Of a DNA stretch of 64,000 bases, positions 47,351 to 56,924 are shown piece by piece. The stretch comes from Methanosarcina acetivorans C2A. GTDB taxonomy: Archaea; Halobacteriota; Methanosarcinia; Methanosarcinales; Methanosarcinaceae. The notes below the pieces were generated by a model. The model was given only the letters and a program-made list of their open reading frames with translations. It did not search any database and had not been told where the DNA came from. How positions within the stretch are numbered: position 1 is the stretch's first letter; each line of letters begins with the position of its first letter. The stretch covers positions 1-64,000 of the forward strand of contig NC_003552.1 in NCBI RefSeq assembly GCF_000007345.1, written 5' to 3'. Position numbers and translations under genes: made by a program.

Positions 47351-49258
47351 ATGAATGAAATCGATATTGTAAGGGCAGTTATAGAGGAAGGGTACCAGAT
47401 AAGCCCGCAAGCCGTAGAACTAATCAAATTAAGTAACTCCCCTGAAAATCTTCTAAAATACATTCTTGCAACTATTGATGACTGTGTTTTCGTTATCGAA
47501 CCCGAACATGTCGACCTGCAGGGCTTTGAGGCTTCTACAACTGTTTCAGGGAGGGTTGCAAACAATGTTTTCACTCCTGTCTCAGAACCCACTTCGGAAC
47601 AAACCCTGAAATCTGCAAATCCTGACACAATGAAAGTTTTTGACTCTGCTCTGGATGTCTCTGAGGAACCAGGATTAATCCCAAGTGTCGAACCGGAGGT
47701 TGTTTCAGCAGTTGAAGTCTCAGACTCCAATCCAGAGATTGAACTTGAAATTCTTTCTTCTCAGGGTTCGAATTCTGATTTTGATTCTGATTCAATTCAC
47801 GATACTGTTCATGGTGCTGCTCATAGCTCTTTTCCCAATCCTCTTAGTCCCTCTGTTTCTCCAAAAAATGTAGAAAGACCAGCTTCCTCTTTTTTCGGGA
47901 ATACAAATCCTTCTTCTGCCTCTAAAAATGCTTTAAGGATTGATTCTCTTTTTTCAAATCAGAAAAATTCTTTTTCTTCGAGTTCCAGGGATGAAGGAGT
48001 CAGATATCTTCCGGGCCGCAACCCAGTTGCCGTGCTTTCCGACATTACCGGGCATTCGACCTGTGTTGGGGAGTATATTCAGTTTGTGCAGTATTTCAGG
48101 GACAGGTATAGCAGGCTCTCTGAGATCCTTCGGGGCAGGATGAATGCCCGGCCTATAGAGAGTCTGAAAAGGAGGAGTTTCCGCCGGGGGTCCGATGGAG
48201 GGACCGAGGAACTATCGATCATAGGGATGGTTTCCGATATCAACACCACCACCAATGGGCACAAGATCCTTTCTCTCGAAGACCCGACAGGCTCTTTTTC
48301 CGTGCTTATCCGAAATAGTGACAAGGAGCTCTTTGAGCTGGCTTCGCGGCTCCTTCTGGACGAGGTTATCGGGGTAACTGGCTCGGTTACGAATGACGGA
48401 AACCTTATGCTTGCCACAAAACTCCTCCAGCCTGATGTCCCTAACAGTGTTCAGCGCAGGACAGGAAGCCACGGAAAAGTCGTCCTGATCTCGGATGTGC
48501 ATGTGGGCAGTTCCCAGTTCCTGGAAGATTCTTGGCTGGACTTCCTTGACTTTTTGAAAGGAGAATCCGACTCCGAAGAAATGCAGGAGATTGCAGCCCA
48601 GGTCCGCTATCTCGTTGTTGCAGGCGACCTGGTGGACGGCATAGGGATTTACCCTGACCAGGAAATGGAACTGGATATCCTGGACGTCTATGAACAGTAC
48701 AGGAAAGCTGCAGAGTACTTCAGAGAAGTTCCTGAACACATCCATGTGATCATAAGTCCCGGAAACCACGACGCTGTGCGTCAGGCAGAACCGCAACCCG
48801 CCCTGCCAGAAAGGATCTGCGCGGATTTCCCTGAGAATGTCACCTTCGTAGGCAACCCTGCTCTTGTGGATCTTGATGGTGTCCAGATCCTTATCTACCA
48901 CGGCAGGTCGATTGACGATCTGGTGGCGAGCGTTCCCGGCGTCTCGTATCAGGAACCTGCAGGGGCAGTCCTTGAAATGCTTAAGCGCAGGCATCTTGCT
49001 CCGACTTACGGAAGCAGGGTTTCCATATCCCCTGAGAAAAAAGACTACTTCATAATCGACCCTGTTCCGGATATCATTCATACGGGGCACGTCCATACCC
49101 TGGGAGTCCAGCGATACAAAAATGTCCTGCTGGTCAACTCCGGAACCTGGCAGGCTCAGACCGAGTTCCAGAAGCGTGTAAACCTGATGCCTATGCCAGC
49201 TCGAGTTCCCGTTGTGGATCTTGCAGATTTTGACGTGAAAATCCTGGCATTTGATTAA
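47351..49258 (+). CDS. polB: DNA polymerase D (PolII) small subunit, DP1
   Basis: About 635 aa. Short N-terminal helical domain (MNEIDIVRAVIEEGYQIS), a ~150-residue Ser/Pro/Glu-rich linker (about 85-240), an OB-fold region and a calcineurin-like 3'-5' exonuclease with ISDVHVGSS, AGDLVDGIG, SPGNHDAVR and HTGHVHTLG, all metal motifs intact. It proofreads for the euryarchaeal replicative polymerase PolD. The ATG before NEIDIV fits the family start; an in-frame ATG 45 bases upstream is possible. The end is abutted by a MITE remnant. Confidence 0.93.
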   Translation: MNEIDIVRAVIEEGYQISPQAVELIKLSNSPENLLKYILATIDDCVFVIEPEHVDLQGFEASTTVSGRVANNVFTPVSEPTSEQTLKSANPDTMKVFDSALDVSEEPGLIPSVEPEVVSAVEVSDSNPEIELEILSSQGSNSDFDSDSIHDTVHGAAHSSFPNPLSPSVSPKNVERPASSFFGNTNPSSASKNALRIDSLFSNQKNSFSSSSRDEGVRYLPGRNPVAVLSDITGHSTCVGEYIQFVQYFRDRYSRLSEILRGRMNARPIESLKRRSFRRGSDGGTEELSIIGMVSDINTTTNGHKILSLEDPTGSFSVLIRNSDKELFELASRLLLDEVIGVTGSVTNDGNLMLATKLLQPDVPNSVQRRTGSHGKVVLISDVHVGSSQFLEDSWLDFLDFLKGESDSEEMQEIAAQVRYLVVAGDLVDGIGIYPDQEMELDILDVYEQYRKAAEYFREVPEHIHVIISPGNHDAVRQAEPQPALPERICADFPENVTFVGNPALVDLDGVQILIYHGRSIDDLVASVPGVSYQEPAGAVLEMLKRRHLAPTYGSRVSISPEKKDYFIIDPVPDIIHTGHVHTLGVQRYKNVLLVNSGTWQAQTEFQKRVNLMPMPARVPVVDLADFDVKILAFD

Positions 49259-49628
49259 AAGCCTATCCAAAAAGTGTTGTGCCCAATTGGATTTATAAAG
49301 GGAACGTATACAAGTAGAAAGAATTCGTAGAACTATTTTATAACTTGTCAATTGACTGTTCTGATAGACTCTTAAACATTTTTAATCAAAGATCGAATAG
49401 TGAAGCATTTTCCTTATTTTGAGACCAGAACAACTTTATAGAGATAAGTAAAAGCTTAAATTGCAGGACTGACACGCTTGAATTAAATACAAAAGTAGTC
49501 ACACGTTGTCGTTTAAATTTGTATTTTGGACAGTTGATCTTTAGTTCTACTTTTTCATCAGTTCAACTGCGCAAGTCCTGGAGTTAAAAAAAATTATTTT
49601 TGTAGATCGTTCTAAAAGGAGGTCATAT
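49259..49628. other. spacer with a MITE end remnant
   Basis: GCCTATCCAAAAAGTGTTGTG at 49261-49281, directly after the polB stop, matches the left end of the 6935-7060 element with one change; no matching right end follows, so only a relic remains. No gene. GGAGGTCAT at the right edge is the next gene's ribosome binding site. Confidence 0.6.
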
Positions 49629-50060
49629 ATGGATAGTTCTACTTTGAAGCCTGGTCTAGCCTACGAATTCAGGTTCAAAATTCCAGAGAATAAGACTGTA
49701 CCCTACCTTTACCCAGAATCACCTGAATTTCAGGTTATGCCAAAAGTTTTTGCCACTGGGTTCATGGTTGGATTATTTGAATGGGCTTGTATTCAAGCAA
49801 TAAATCCCTATCTGGACTTCCCCGCTGAGCAGACTGTAGGTACCGATGTTAGATTAAGCCATTCGGCAGCTACACCACCTGGTCTGACAGTTACTGTTAA
49901 GATAAAGTTGGAAAAAATAGAGGGAAGAAAGCTCACTTTTTCAATTATAGCTGACGATGGCGTCGACAAGATTTCTGAGGGCACACATGAGAGATTTATA
50001 ATCGACGCTGCCAAATTTAACTCAAAGGCAGAAGCCAAAGCTAAAAATGCCAACAATTGA
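49629..50060 (+). CDS. FlK-like hot-dog thioesterase
   Basis: 143 aa. PESPEFQVMPKVFATGFMVG, then WACIQAI, GTDVRLSHSAATPPG and SEGTHERFII are the pattern of fluoroacetyl-CoA thioesterase FlK and relatives, with a Thr, Glu and His set (T of VFATGF region, E in LFEWAC, H in LSHSAA). These proteins hydrolyse acyl-CoA thioesters; fluoroacetate is unlikely here and the substrate is unknown. Strong GGAGG ribosome binding site. The next gene starts ten bases after its stop, so the two are probably one operon. Confidence 0.85.
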   Translation: MDSSTLKPGLAYEFRFKIPENKTVPYLYPESPEFQVMPKVFATGFMVGLFEWACIQAINPYLDFPAEQTVGTDVRLSHSAATPPGLTVTVKIKLEKIEGRKLTFSIIADDGVDKISEGTHERFIIDAAKFNSKAEAKAKNANN

Positions 50061-50070
50061 AGGTGTAAGC

Positions 50071-50922
50071 ATGTCTCATATAATGGAAATAATGGGAAAA
50101 ACAAGGGTGGTAGTAAAGAATGGTAAAGTAATTGAAGTCGGAGAGTCTGAACTCGAATGGTGTCCTCTCATTGACAAGCTAAGCGGAGTCCAGAAAATTA
50201 CCTCTGAAGAAGTCAAAAAGAATGTAGAATCCAAAATAAGAGACTACGGAATGTTCACAACCAAACGCCAACTACTTGGGCATGATACTTTTGTAGCTTT
50301 TGGAGCCTCCGAAATAATGATGTCTGGTTTACGCAGCGGTTTTCTTGATGCAACTGTAACTGCCTGCGACGGAGCAGGAACTGTTATATCCGGCAATCCA
50401 GAGCTTGTCCAGGGTATTGGCGGCAGGATGTCAGGTTTGGTAGAAACTGAACCCATCGAAAATGTTATCGATAGAATTCAAAAACTTGGTGGAATTGTGC
50501 TTGATACTAAAACTGCATCCATAGACCCTGTAGGTGGAGTAAAAAAAGCTGCAGAACTTAGTTACAAAAAGGTTGCAGTAACCACTGCTGATTCAACAAC
50601 TGCAAAAAAACTGAGAAAACTCGAAGCTGAATTTGGGCTTGATCTTATAGTAATTGCTGTACATGTTACAGGTGTCAGCAATGAAGAAGCTCAAGGTCTT
50701 TTGGAAAATTCGGATCTAGTCACCGGTTGCGCTTCTAAATATATAAGAGAGCTTGCAAAACCCATAATTCAAGTAGCAGCCGCAATCCCATTATTTGTCC
50801 TCACACAAAAAGGAAAAGAACTTATTATTGAGAGAATAAAAGATATCAAAAGCCCTCTTTTGATAACAACTACGGAGTTGCCAGTAGTGCCCAGGCATAA
50901 ACAACCTCGAGAATTGAAATAA
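50071..50922 (+). CDS. methanogenesis marker protein 8 (DUF2099)
   Basis: 283 aa. MGKTRVVVKNGKVIEVGE at the start, CPLIDKLSG and the long VTACDGAGTVISGNPELVQG stretch fit the DUF2099 family, found almost only in methanogens; function not established. Conserved cysteines at CPL, ACDG and GCASKY could bind metal. I start at the ATG preceded by GAAGGTG at five bases; the frame continues eight codons upstream. Probably cotranslated with the thioesterase gene, which hints at acyl-CoA-linked chemistry (inference). Confidence 0.88.
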   Translation: MSHIMEIMGKTRVVVKNGKVIEVGESELEWCPLIDKLSGVQKITSEEVKKNVESKIRDYGMFTTKRQLLGHDTFVAFGASEIMMSGLRSGFLDATVTACDGAGTVISGNPELVQGIGGRMSGLVETEPIENVIDRIQKLGGIVLDTKTASIDPVGGVKKAAELSYKKVAVTTADSTTAKKLRKLEAEFGLDLIVIAVHVTGVSNEEAQGLLENSDLVTGCASKYIRELAKPIIQVAAAIPLFVLTQKGKELIIERIKDIKSPLLITTTELPVVPRHKQPRELK

Positions 50923-51145
50923 AAGGGTATGTGTAGTCTTCGGAGGCTTAGAGTATTTTTCAGTTGTCTTCGAGCTTACTAATTATTCAGTTTCGCATAT
51001 TACACGCCATGCGAATATTTATTTTTCGGAAAGGTTCTAATTTGAGTCTATTAATTCAAGTCTAAAAATCTAAATACTCTATCTACAATTCTCTAAAATT
51101 ATTTTCCGATCCTTATATATACCACAAAGATTTAATATCCGGAAA

Positions 51146-52183
51146 ATGCCGCTTGAAGAAAGAAAGGAAGAAAAAGAAAATTCCGGGGAAAACTTTCCGG
51201 AAATCCCGGAAGAAAATCGGGGCGAAGAACAGAGTTCTCTTCCCTTTGATATCCCTGATTTTGCGACCCTTCTTAAAAAGCAGGGCTATGCTCTCGCAGG
51301 CCGCCACTCGGCGGTAAAAACCTGTCTCTGGCTCAGAAAAGCCATGAACGACGAAGGCTTTTGCTACAAATCGAAGTTTTATGGCGTCCAGTCCCACCGT
51401 TGCCTCCAGATGACTCCTACTCTCATATGCAACCAGCGCTGCCTTTTCTGCTGGCGCCCGACTGAGGTTCCGGTCCCTGCACCCGGAGAATGGGATTCCC
51501 CTGAAAAAATAGTTGAGGAAAGCATCGCCTGCCAGCGCAAATTGATAACAGGTTTCGGGGGTTCTCCGAATGCACTCAGGGAGCGCTGGCTTGAAGGTAA
51601 TGAACCCAATAACGTTGCAATCTCCCTGTCCGGAGAGCCGACCTTTTACCCTTACCTTCCTGAACTTATCGAGGAATATGAAAAGAGAGGTTTTACCACC
51701 TTTCTGGTTACAAACGGAACCGTCCCTTCAATGCTTGCAAAGGTCAACCCTTCCCAGTTATACATGAGCCTTGACGCCCCGGACCTCAAAACCTACCTCA
51801 GAGTCTGCCAGCCAAAATCGCCTGCTCTCTGGGATAGAATCAACGAGTCTCTTGACATCATGAAAGATAAATGCTCAAGAACAGTCATCCGGACCACACT
51901 GGTCAAAGGTGAAAATATATTCAATCCGAAAGGCTACGCCGAACTGATTAAAAGAGCCTCCCCGGATTTTGTGGAAATAAAGGCTTACATGCACCTTGGC
52001 TTTTCACGCCTCCGTCTGGACCGTTCTGCCATGCCGACCCATGAAGAGGTGCTGGAGTTTTCAAAAGAGCTTGCAAAGCACCTGGGGTATGAGATTGCAG
52101 ATGAATCCGAAATCAGCCGGGTTGTCCTGCTCTCAAAGGACGGAAAAAAGTCTCCTGTGAAAAAGATTTCCTGTCAGGACTAA
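51146..52183 (+). CDS. taw1: 4-demethylwyosine synthase Taw1 (radical SAM)
   Basis: 345 aa. Radical-SAM cluster motif CNQRCLFC (C95, C99, C102) and three further cysteines C60, C73, C86 spaced 13 and 13, as in the second Fe-S cluster of archaeal Taw1. SLSGEPTFYPYL and the wyosine-specific C-terminal part (HEEVLEFSKEL) follow. It builds the tricyclic base at G37 of tRNA-Phe from N1-methylguanosine and pyruvate. The N-terminal 30 residues are charged low complexity. Confidence 0.93.
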   Translation: MPLEERKEEKENSGENFPEIPEENRGEEQSSLPFDIPDFATLLKKQGYALAGRHSAVKTCLWLRKAMNDEGFCYKSKFYGVQSHRCLQMTPTLICNQRCLFCWRPTEVPVPAPGEWDSPEKIVEESIACQRKLITGFGGSPNALRERWLEGNEPNNVAISLSGEPTFYPYLPELIEEYEKRGFTTFLVTNGTVPSMLAKVNPSQLYMSLDAPDLKTYLRVCQPKSPALWDRINESLDIMKDKCSRTVIRTTLVKGENIFNPKGYAELIKRASPDFVEIKAYMHLGFSRLRLDRSAMPTHEEVLEFSKELAKHLGYEIADESEISRVVLLSKDGKKSPVKKISCQD

Positions 52184-52973
52184 ACCTTTCTTAGATAACA
52201 GTTTTTACCAGCTTTTTTACCTTCCTTTTTACCTTCCCCTTCTACACAGTATTTTAACTGCCTTTTGTACTCAATATTTTTTACCTTCCTTTTTTTATCA
52301 ACTCTTTTTATCCGACTTTTTTATTTTCGATTTTCACTTATCCGGTCAGTTCTCCCTTTTTTCTCTATTTTCTCTATCTCTCCTCTATCTGAAAGTGATT
52401 CTAAAGTAAGAGATTAGTGTACAGGAATATTTTTATAGTTAAACGAATATATAAAATAAGTCGGGGAATAGAAACAAATATAAACCTAAGTTCCAATTAG
52501 AGTATCATCCCACAGGGATTAATCCAGTATTAAATTAAATCAAGCCGTTAATTATCACATACAGTCTGAGTAATATTATGTCTCATATCTAGTGCGATCA
52601 AAAGAATGCGAAACCTGGCGGGTTTATGCAGCATAAGAGCAAGTTTTAGCGATTTGCTAGATGCCGGCTTCTGAAGGGTGTATTTCTCACTCTCAGGTTC
52701 TTCGTGTTCCAGGCGGTTTTTATACCCGGATTTCGGGTGAGACAGGAACTCACTGTGTGATTTATCCTTATCAAATCCTCCGGTTATCCGTTGTATGCCA
52801 ACCGATACGCTAAACGAGTCCGACATGCCAAACGAATATCACACTGAACAACTAAATTTATTATGATGCCGGACTTTATAACTTTTCAGTTGAAATCATC
52901 GGTTTCAATAGAAATCATCGGTTTCAATAGAAATCTCTAACTGAACCAGATATATCCTGGTTAAACTGGACAA
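52184..52973. other. gene-free region upstream of the minisatellite
   Basis: T-rich run after taw1 (terminator-like). A 92-codon minus-strand frame at 52548-52826 has no ribosome binding site and is left uncalled. ATCGGTTTCAATAGAAATC is repeated at 52888-52936. Confidence 0.4.
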
Positions 52974-53309
52974 TCTCAATACAAATCAATCTCAATACAA
53001 ATCAATCTCAATACAAATCAATCTCAATACAAATCAATCTCAATACAAATCAATCTCAATACAAATCAATCTCAATACAAATCAATCTCAATACAAATCA
53101 ATCTCAATACAAATCAATCTCAATACAAATCAATCTCAATACAAATCAATCTCAATACAAATCAATCTCAATACAAATCAATCTCAATACAAATCAATCT
53201 CAATACAAATCAATCTCAATACAAATCAATCTCAATACAAATCAATCTCAATACAAATCAATCTCAATACAAATCAATCTCAATACAAATCAATCTCAAT
53301 ACAAATCAA
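52974..53309. repeat. perfect 16-bp x 21 minisatellite upstream of prf1
   Basis: TCTCAATACAAATCAA is repeated exactly 21 times with no base change that I can find, 336 bp in all, ending 61 bases before the aRF1 start. There are no spacers between units. Period is not a multiple of three and no gene crosses it. Confidence 0.97.
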
Positions 53310-53370
53310 TTTACTACAGACTCACGATAATCACGAATCTTACTTCTTTATTCATTGGGGAATTTTTAAA

Positions 53371-54618
53371 ATGACTGAACAATCCGCACACGAGAAATAC
53401 GAATTTAAAAAGAAGCTTGAAAGCCTCAGGGATAAGAAAGGAAGGAGCACGGAGCTTATTTCCCTTTATATTCCTGCTGACAAGCAGATTTTCGATGTCA
53501 CAAACCAGTTAAAAGACGAGCACGGGCAGGCTGCAAACATAAAGTCCAAACTTACGAGGACGAATGTGCAGGGAGCAATTGAATCTCTGCTCTCAAGGCT
53601 CAGATACCTGGACAAAGTACCTGAGAACGGGATAGTATACTTTACAGGAGCTGTGGACATCGGAGCCAACAAGACAAGCATGGAAAGCGAGGTAATCATT
53701 CCTCCCGAACCCATTACTGTCTACAAGTACCACTGCGACTCATCTTTTTACCTTGAGCCTCTTGAGGATATGCTCAAGGATAAGAGCACCTTCGGACTTC
53801 TTGTTCTTGACCGCAGAGAAGCGACCATAGGGCTTCTGGTCGGAAAACGAATCCAGGCCTTCCGCAACCTGACCTCAACGGTTCCCGGAAAGCAGAGGAA
53901 AGGTGGTCAGAGTGCTCACCGTTTCCAGCAGCTCAGGCTCATTGCAATTCATGATTTCTACAAGAGGATAGGAGATGCTGCAAGTGAGATCTTCATGGCT
54001 GTTGACCATAAAGACCTTAAAGGGGTCCTGATAGGAGGTCCCTCTCCGACAAAGGAAGAGTTCTACGGCGGGGAGTTCCTGCACCATGAGCTCCAGAAGA
54101 AAATCCTCGGGCTCTTTGATACGGCATATACCGACGAATCCGGGCTTTCCGAGCTTGTTAATGCCGCGGGGGAGAAGCTCCAGGACCTTGAGCTCATGGG
54201 GCAGAAGAATGCCGTCAGAGACTTTTTCAAGGAACTGATTGCCGATTCGGGGAAGGTAGCTTACGGAGAAACCCAGGTCAGGGCGAATCTCGAGATCAAT
54301 GCAGTGGACGTGCTCCTGCTCTCCGAAGACCTGAGAGCAGAGAGGGTAACCACGAAATGCAGTGTCTGCGGATACGAGAATAAATGGACACGGCGCTGGA
54401 AACCCGGAGAACCTGCTCCTACAGCCGGAAATTGCCCAAAATGCGGTTCTTCCCTTGAGGTTACGGATGTTATAGACGTCGTGGACGAATTCTCAGAGCT
54501 TGCTGACAAGAGTAATGCAAAGGTTGTCTTCGTATCCACTGACTTTGACGAAGGTTCCCAGCTAATGAATGCTTTCGGAGGCATTGCTGCAATCCTGCGG
54601 TACAGCACCGGAGTCTGA
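53371..54618 (+). CDS. prf1: peptide chain release factor aRF1
   Basis: 415 aa. NIKS at residues 56-59 reads stop codons, GGQ at 178-180 triggers peptide release, and a zinc-ribbon pair (CSVCGYENKW and CPKCGSSLEV) lies near 330-365. Works with aEF1A and ABCE1. In Methanosarcina, which reads UAG as pyrrolysine in some genes, aRF1 action is of special interest; nothing in this copy indicates altered codon reading. The 16-bp array lies in its upstream region. Confidence 0.95.
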   Translation: MTEQSAHEKYEFKKKLESLRDKKGRSTELISLYIPADKQIFDVTNQLKDEHGQAANIKSKLTRTNVQGAIESLLSRLRYLDKVPENGIVYFTGAVDIGANKTSMESEVIIPPEPITVYKYHCDSSFYLEPLEDMLKDKSTFGLLVLDRREATIGLLVGKRIQAFRNLTSTVPGKQRKGGQSAHRFQQLRLIAIHDFYKRIGDAASEIFMAVDHKDLKGVLIGGPSPTKEEFYGGEFLHHELQKKILGLFDTAYTDESGLSELVNAAGEKLQDLELMGQKNAVRDFFKELIADSGKVAYGETQVRANLEINAVDVLLLSEDLRAERVTTKCSVCGYENKWTRRWKPGEPAPTAGNCPKCGSSLEVTDVIDVVDEFSELADKSNAKVVFVSTDFDEGSQLMNAFGGIAAILRYSTGV

Positions 54619-54802
54619 GTACCGAAGGCTGATCTCTCCAGAAGGGGCAAAGTCCCCTATCCACTAATTTTTTATCCAATACTCTTTTAATTAAACTGTC
54701 CTAAGATCAGTGGATCAAAAGTTAATAGAATAAAGGCTATCTAAGGCTATCGTATCAAGGACTTTCATAATTTTTCACGGTGATTTATACAGGTGATTTA
54801 TC

Positions 54803-56512
54803 TTGTTCCTGGAACTCAAAGCTCAGGCTACATCAATCTTAAAAGAAGCTATCCTAAAGGTCGGGTTTGAGGTTGAGGATTCCGAACTTCAGTTCGAAAC
54901 CTCTTCCCATGCTGACCTTGCAAGCAGGGTCGCCTTCAGGCTTGCAAGCATTCACAAGCAAAATCCAAAAGAGCTTGCATCCCGTATCGTTTCTGCAATT
55001 GAAATTCCTGAAGGCTCGTACATAGGAGAAGTGAGTGCCGCGGGCCCTTACATTAACTTCCTTGCAGGCAGGCACTATATGGACGAAACCGTAACGGCTG
55101 TCCGGGAAGAAAAGGAAAAATTCGGCTGTGGAGCTCCGAAGGACAGAATCCTCCTTGAGCACACCTCGGCAAACCCTAACGGCCCCCTGCACGTAGGGCA
55201 TATCCGCAATTCGATTATAGGAGACACTCTTGCCCGCATCCTCAGGCGCGCAGGATATGATGTTGAGGTCCAGTACTATGTTAACGACATGGGACGTCAG
55301 ATTGCGGTGGTTTCCTGGGCATGCGAACGCTTTGAGCTTGACCTTTCCAGGAAGTCTGATGCTGCAATTGCTGACGTATATATCAAAGCTAATGTCGAAC
55401 TGGACAAAAACCCTGATTATGTAAAGAAAATCGATGCCCTCATGGAAAAGGTCGAAGTCGGAGACCTCCAGACTATAGAACGTTTTGATAAGGCAGTTTC
55501 CTTGGCTATTGCCGGGATCAAAGAAACCCTCCTCCGCTTAAATGTCGTGCATGATAAATTCGTGAATGAGTCTCGCTTCCTCAAGTCCGGGGAAGTCCAC
55601 GACATTGTCGAGCGCATCAAAGCTACCGGCAGGACTGAAACGGATAAAGGAGCCCTTGTGGTAGACCTTTCGGACTATGGGTTTGAAAAGACCCTTGTTA
55701 TTCAGCGCTCAAACGGCACCTCCCTCTACACGACCCGCGACCTTGCCTACCATGAATGGAAAGCCGGGCAGGCAGACCGTATAATCGATGTTTTCGGAGC
55801 CGACCACAAGCTTATTTCCGGCCAGCTCAGGGCTACATTGAATGCAATAGGAATCAAAGAACCCGAGGTCGTAATTTTTGAGTTTGTCTCTCTCCCTGAA
55901 GGCTCAATGAGCACTCGCCGCGGCCAGTTCATAAGTGCAGATGACCTTTTTGACAGGGTAACGGAAGCCGCCTTCGAGCAGGTAGAATCCCGCCGCCCCG
56001 AAACCTCAACTGAGTTTAAGAAACAGGTTGCGGAAATGGTCGGAATAGGTGCAGTCCGCTATGACATTGTAAGGGTCTCCCCCGAAAAATCCACGGTCTT
56101 CAACTGGAAAGAAGCGCTTGACTTTGAAAAACAGGGCGCTCCCTACATCCAGTACTCTCATGCCCGTGCCTGCAGCATCCTTGAGAAAGCAAAAGATGAA
56201 GCAGCCTGGGACCCTGCAGAGGAGATTACCCCCTCACTCCTTGTCGAGGACAGCGAAATCGATCTCATCAAGAAGATGGCAATGTTTGACAGCATAATCG
56301 ACCTTGGAGCCCGTGAACTCAAGCCCCATGTCCTTGCCATCTACGCCCGCGAACTTGCCGACTCCTTCAACCAGTTCTACCGCTTTGTCCCGGTTATCGC
56401 AGCCGAGGACGAGAAGGTCAGAGCCTCAAGGCTTGCCCTTGTGGACTGCGCAAGGATCGTCCTTGCAAATTCCCTTGACACCCTGGGAATAGGTGCCCCC
56501 GAATCAATGTGA
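54803..56512 (+). CDS. argS: arginyl-tRNA synthetase
   Basis: 569 aa class I synthetase. N-terminal additional domain (1-100) that contacts the tRNA D-loop, HVGH (130-133) as HIGH motif with preceding TSANPNGPL, and EGSMSTRRGQF replacing KMSKS, as is usual for ArgRS. The DALR anticodon domain ends the protein. Start is TTG, supported by AGGTGAT six bases before it; no ATG lies near the family start. Confidence 0.94.
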   Translation: MFLELKAQATSILKEAILKVGFEVEDSELQFETSSHADLASRVAFRLASIHKQNPKELASRIVSAIEIPEGSYIGEVSAAGPYINFLAGRHYMDETVTAVREEKEKFGCGAPKDRILLEHTSANPNGPLHVGHIRNSIIGDTLARILRRAGYDVEVQYYVNDMGRQIAVVSWACERFELDLSRKSDAAIADVYIKANVELDKNPDYVKKIDALMEKVEVGDLQTIERFDKAVSLAIAGIKETLLRLNVVHDKFVNESRFLKSGEVHDIVERIKATGRTETDKGALVVDLSDYGFEKTLVIQRSNGTSLYTTRDLAYHEWKAGQADRIIDVFGADHKLISGQLRATLNAIGIKEPEVVIFEFVSLPEGSMSTRRGQFISADDLFDRVTEAAFEQVESRRPETSTEFKKQVAEMVGIGAVRYDIVRVSPEKSTVFNWKEALDFEKQGAPYIQYSHARACSILEKAKDEAAWDPAEEITPSLLVEDSEIDLIKKMAMFDSIIDLGARELKPHVLAIYARELADSFNQFYRFVPVIAAEDEKVRASRLALVDCARIVLANSLDTLGIGAPESM

Positions 56513-56533
56513 AGAAAAGGGAAAAAGAGGAAG

Positions 56534-56617
56534 CAACAAGGAGAAAAAAACGGAAAAAAGGAAAATAGTAATAAATTATTCCTTTTCCTTTTCCTTTTCT
56601 TTTTATCCTCCTTGTTT
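56534..56617 (+). terminator. hairpin with purine and pyrimidine arms after argS
   Basis: AACAAGGAGAAAAA (from 56534) faces TTTTATCCTCCTTGTTT (to 56617), with GGAAAAAAGGAAAA against TTCCTTTTCC inside, making an extended A/G-C/T stem that ends in pyrimidine-rich sequence. Confidence 0.6.
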
Positions 56618-56741
56618 TACGATTTTCGTTCTTTATCTCCTGTTCTTCATTTCCTGTTCTTCATTTCCTGTTCTTCATTTCCTGTTCTTCATTTCCTGTT
56701 CTTCGTTCGCTATTTGAAACGCTGTAACTAAAACACTGTAA
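56618..56741. repeat. 14-bp TTCTTCATTTCCTG repeats
   Basis: About five copies of (T)TTCCTGTTCTTCA in tandem at 56636-56705 downstream of argS; no gene. Confidence 0.8.
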
Positions 56742-56823
56742 CTAGTGTCGAGTCAATCATCAAGTATTGAATGAATGACTGTAATCCGTTTCATACGGCA
56801 TTACTTGATTGACAGGACACTAG
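56742..56823. mobile_element. 82-bp MITE with CTAGTGTC ends
   Basis: CTAGTGTCGAGTCAATCA (56742-56759, then TCAAGTA) is mirrored by TACTTGATTGACAGGACACTAG-type sequence at 56802-56823 with two changes and a 3-base insertion. Non-coding centre of 35 bp. Smallest of the three MITE types in the window. Confidence 0.75.
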
Positions 56824-56924
56824 AAACAACGATAGTAGTTTTGCACAAAAAATATTCTAGAAAAATATATGACCCTTTATAACAAACTCATATTACTCTA
56901 CAAAGTAACGTTGCAGCGATAAGT

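Noticed and set aside
52548-52826. 92-codon minus-strand frame between taw1 and the minisatellite
   Set aside because: No ribosome binding site or known motif; possible but unsupported.
52974-53309. Possible CRISPR array upstream of prf1
   Set aside because: The 16-bp units are contiguous with no spacers, and no cas genes are present.
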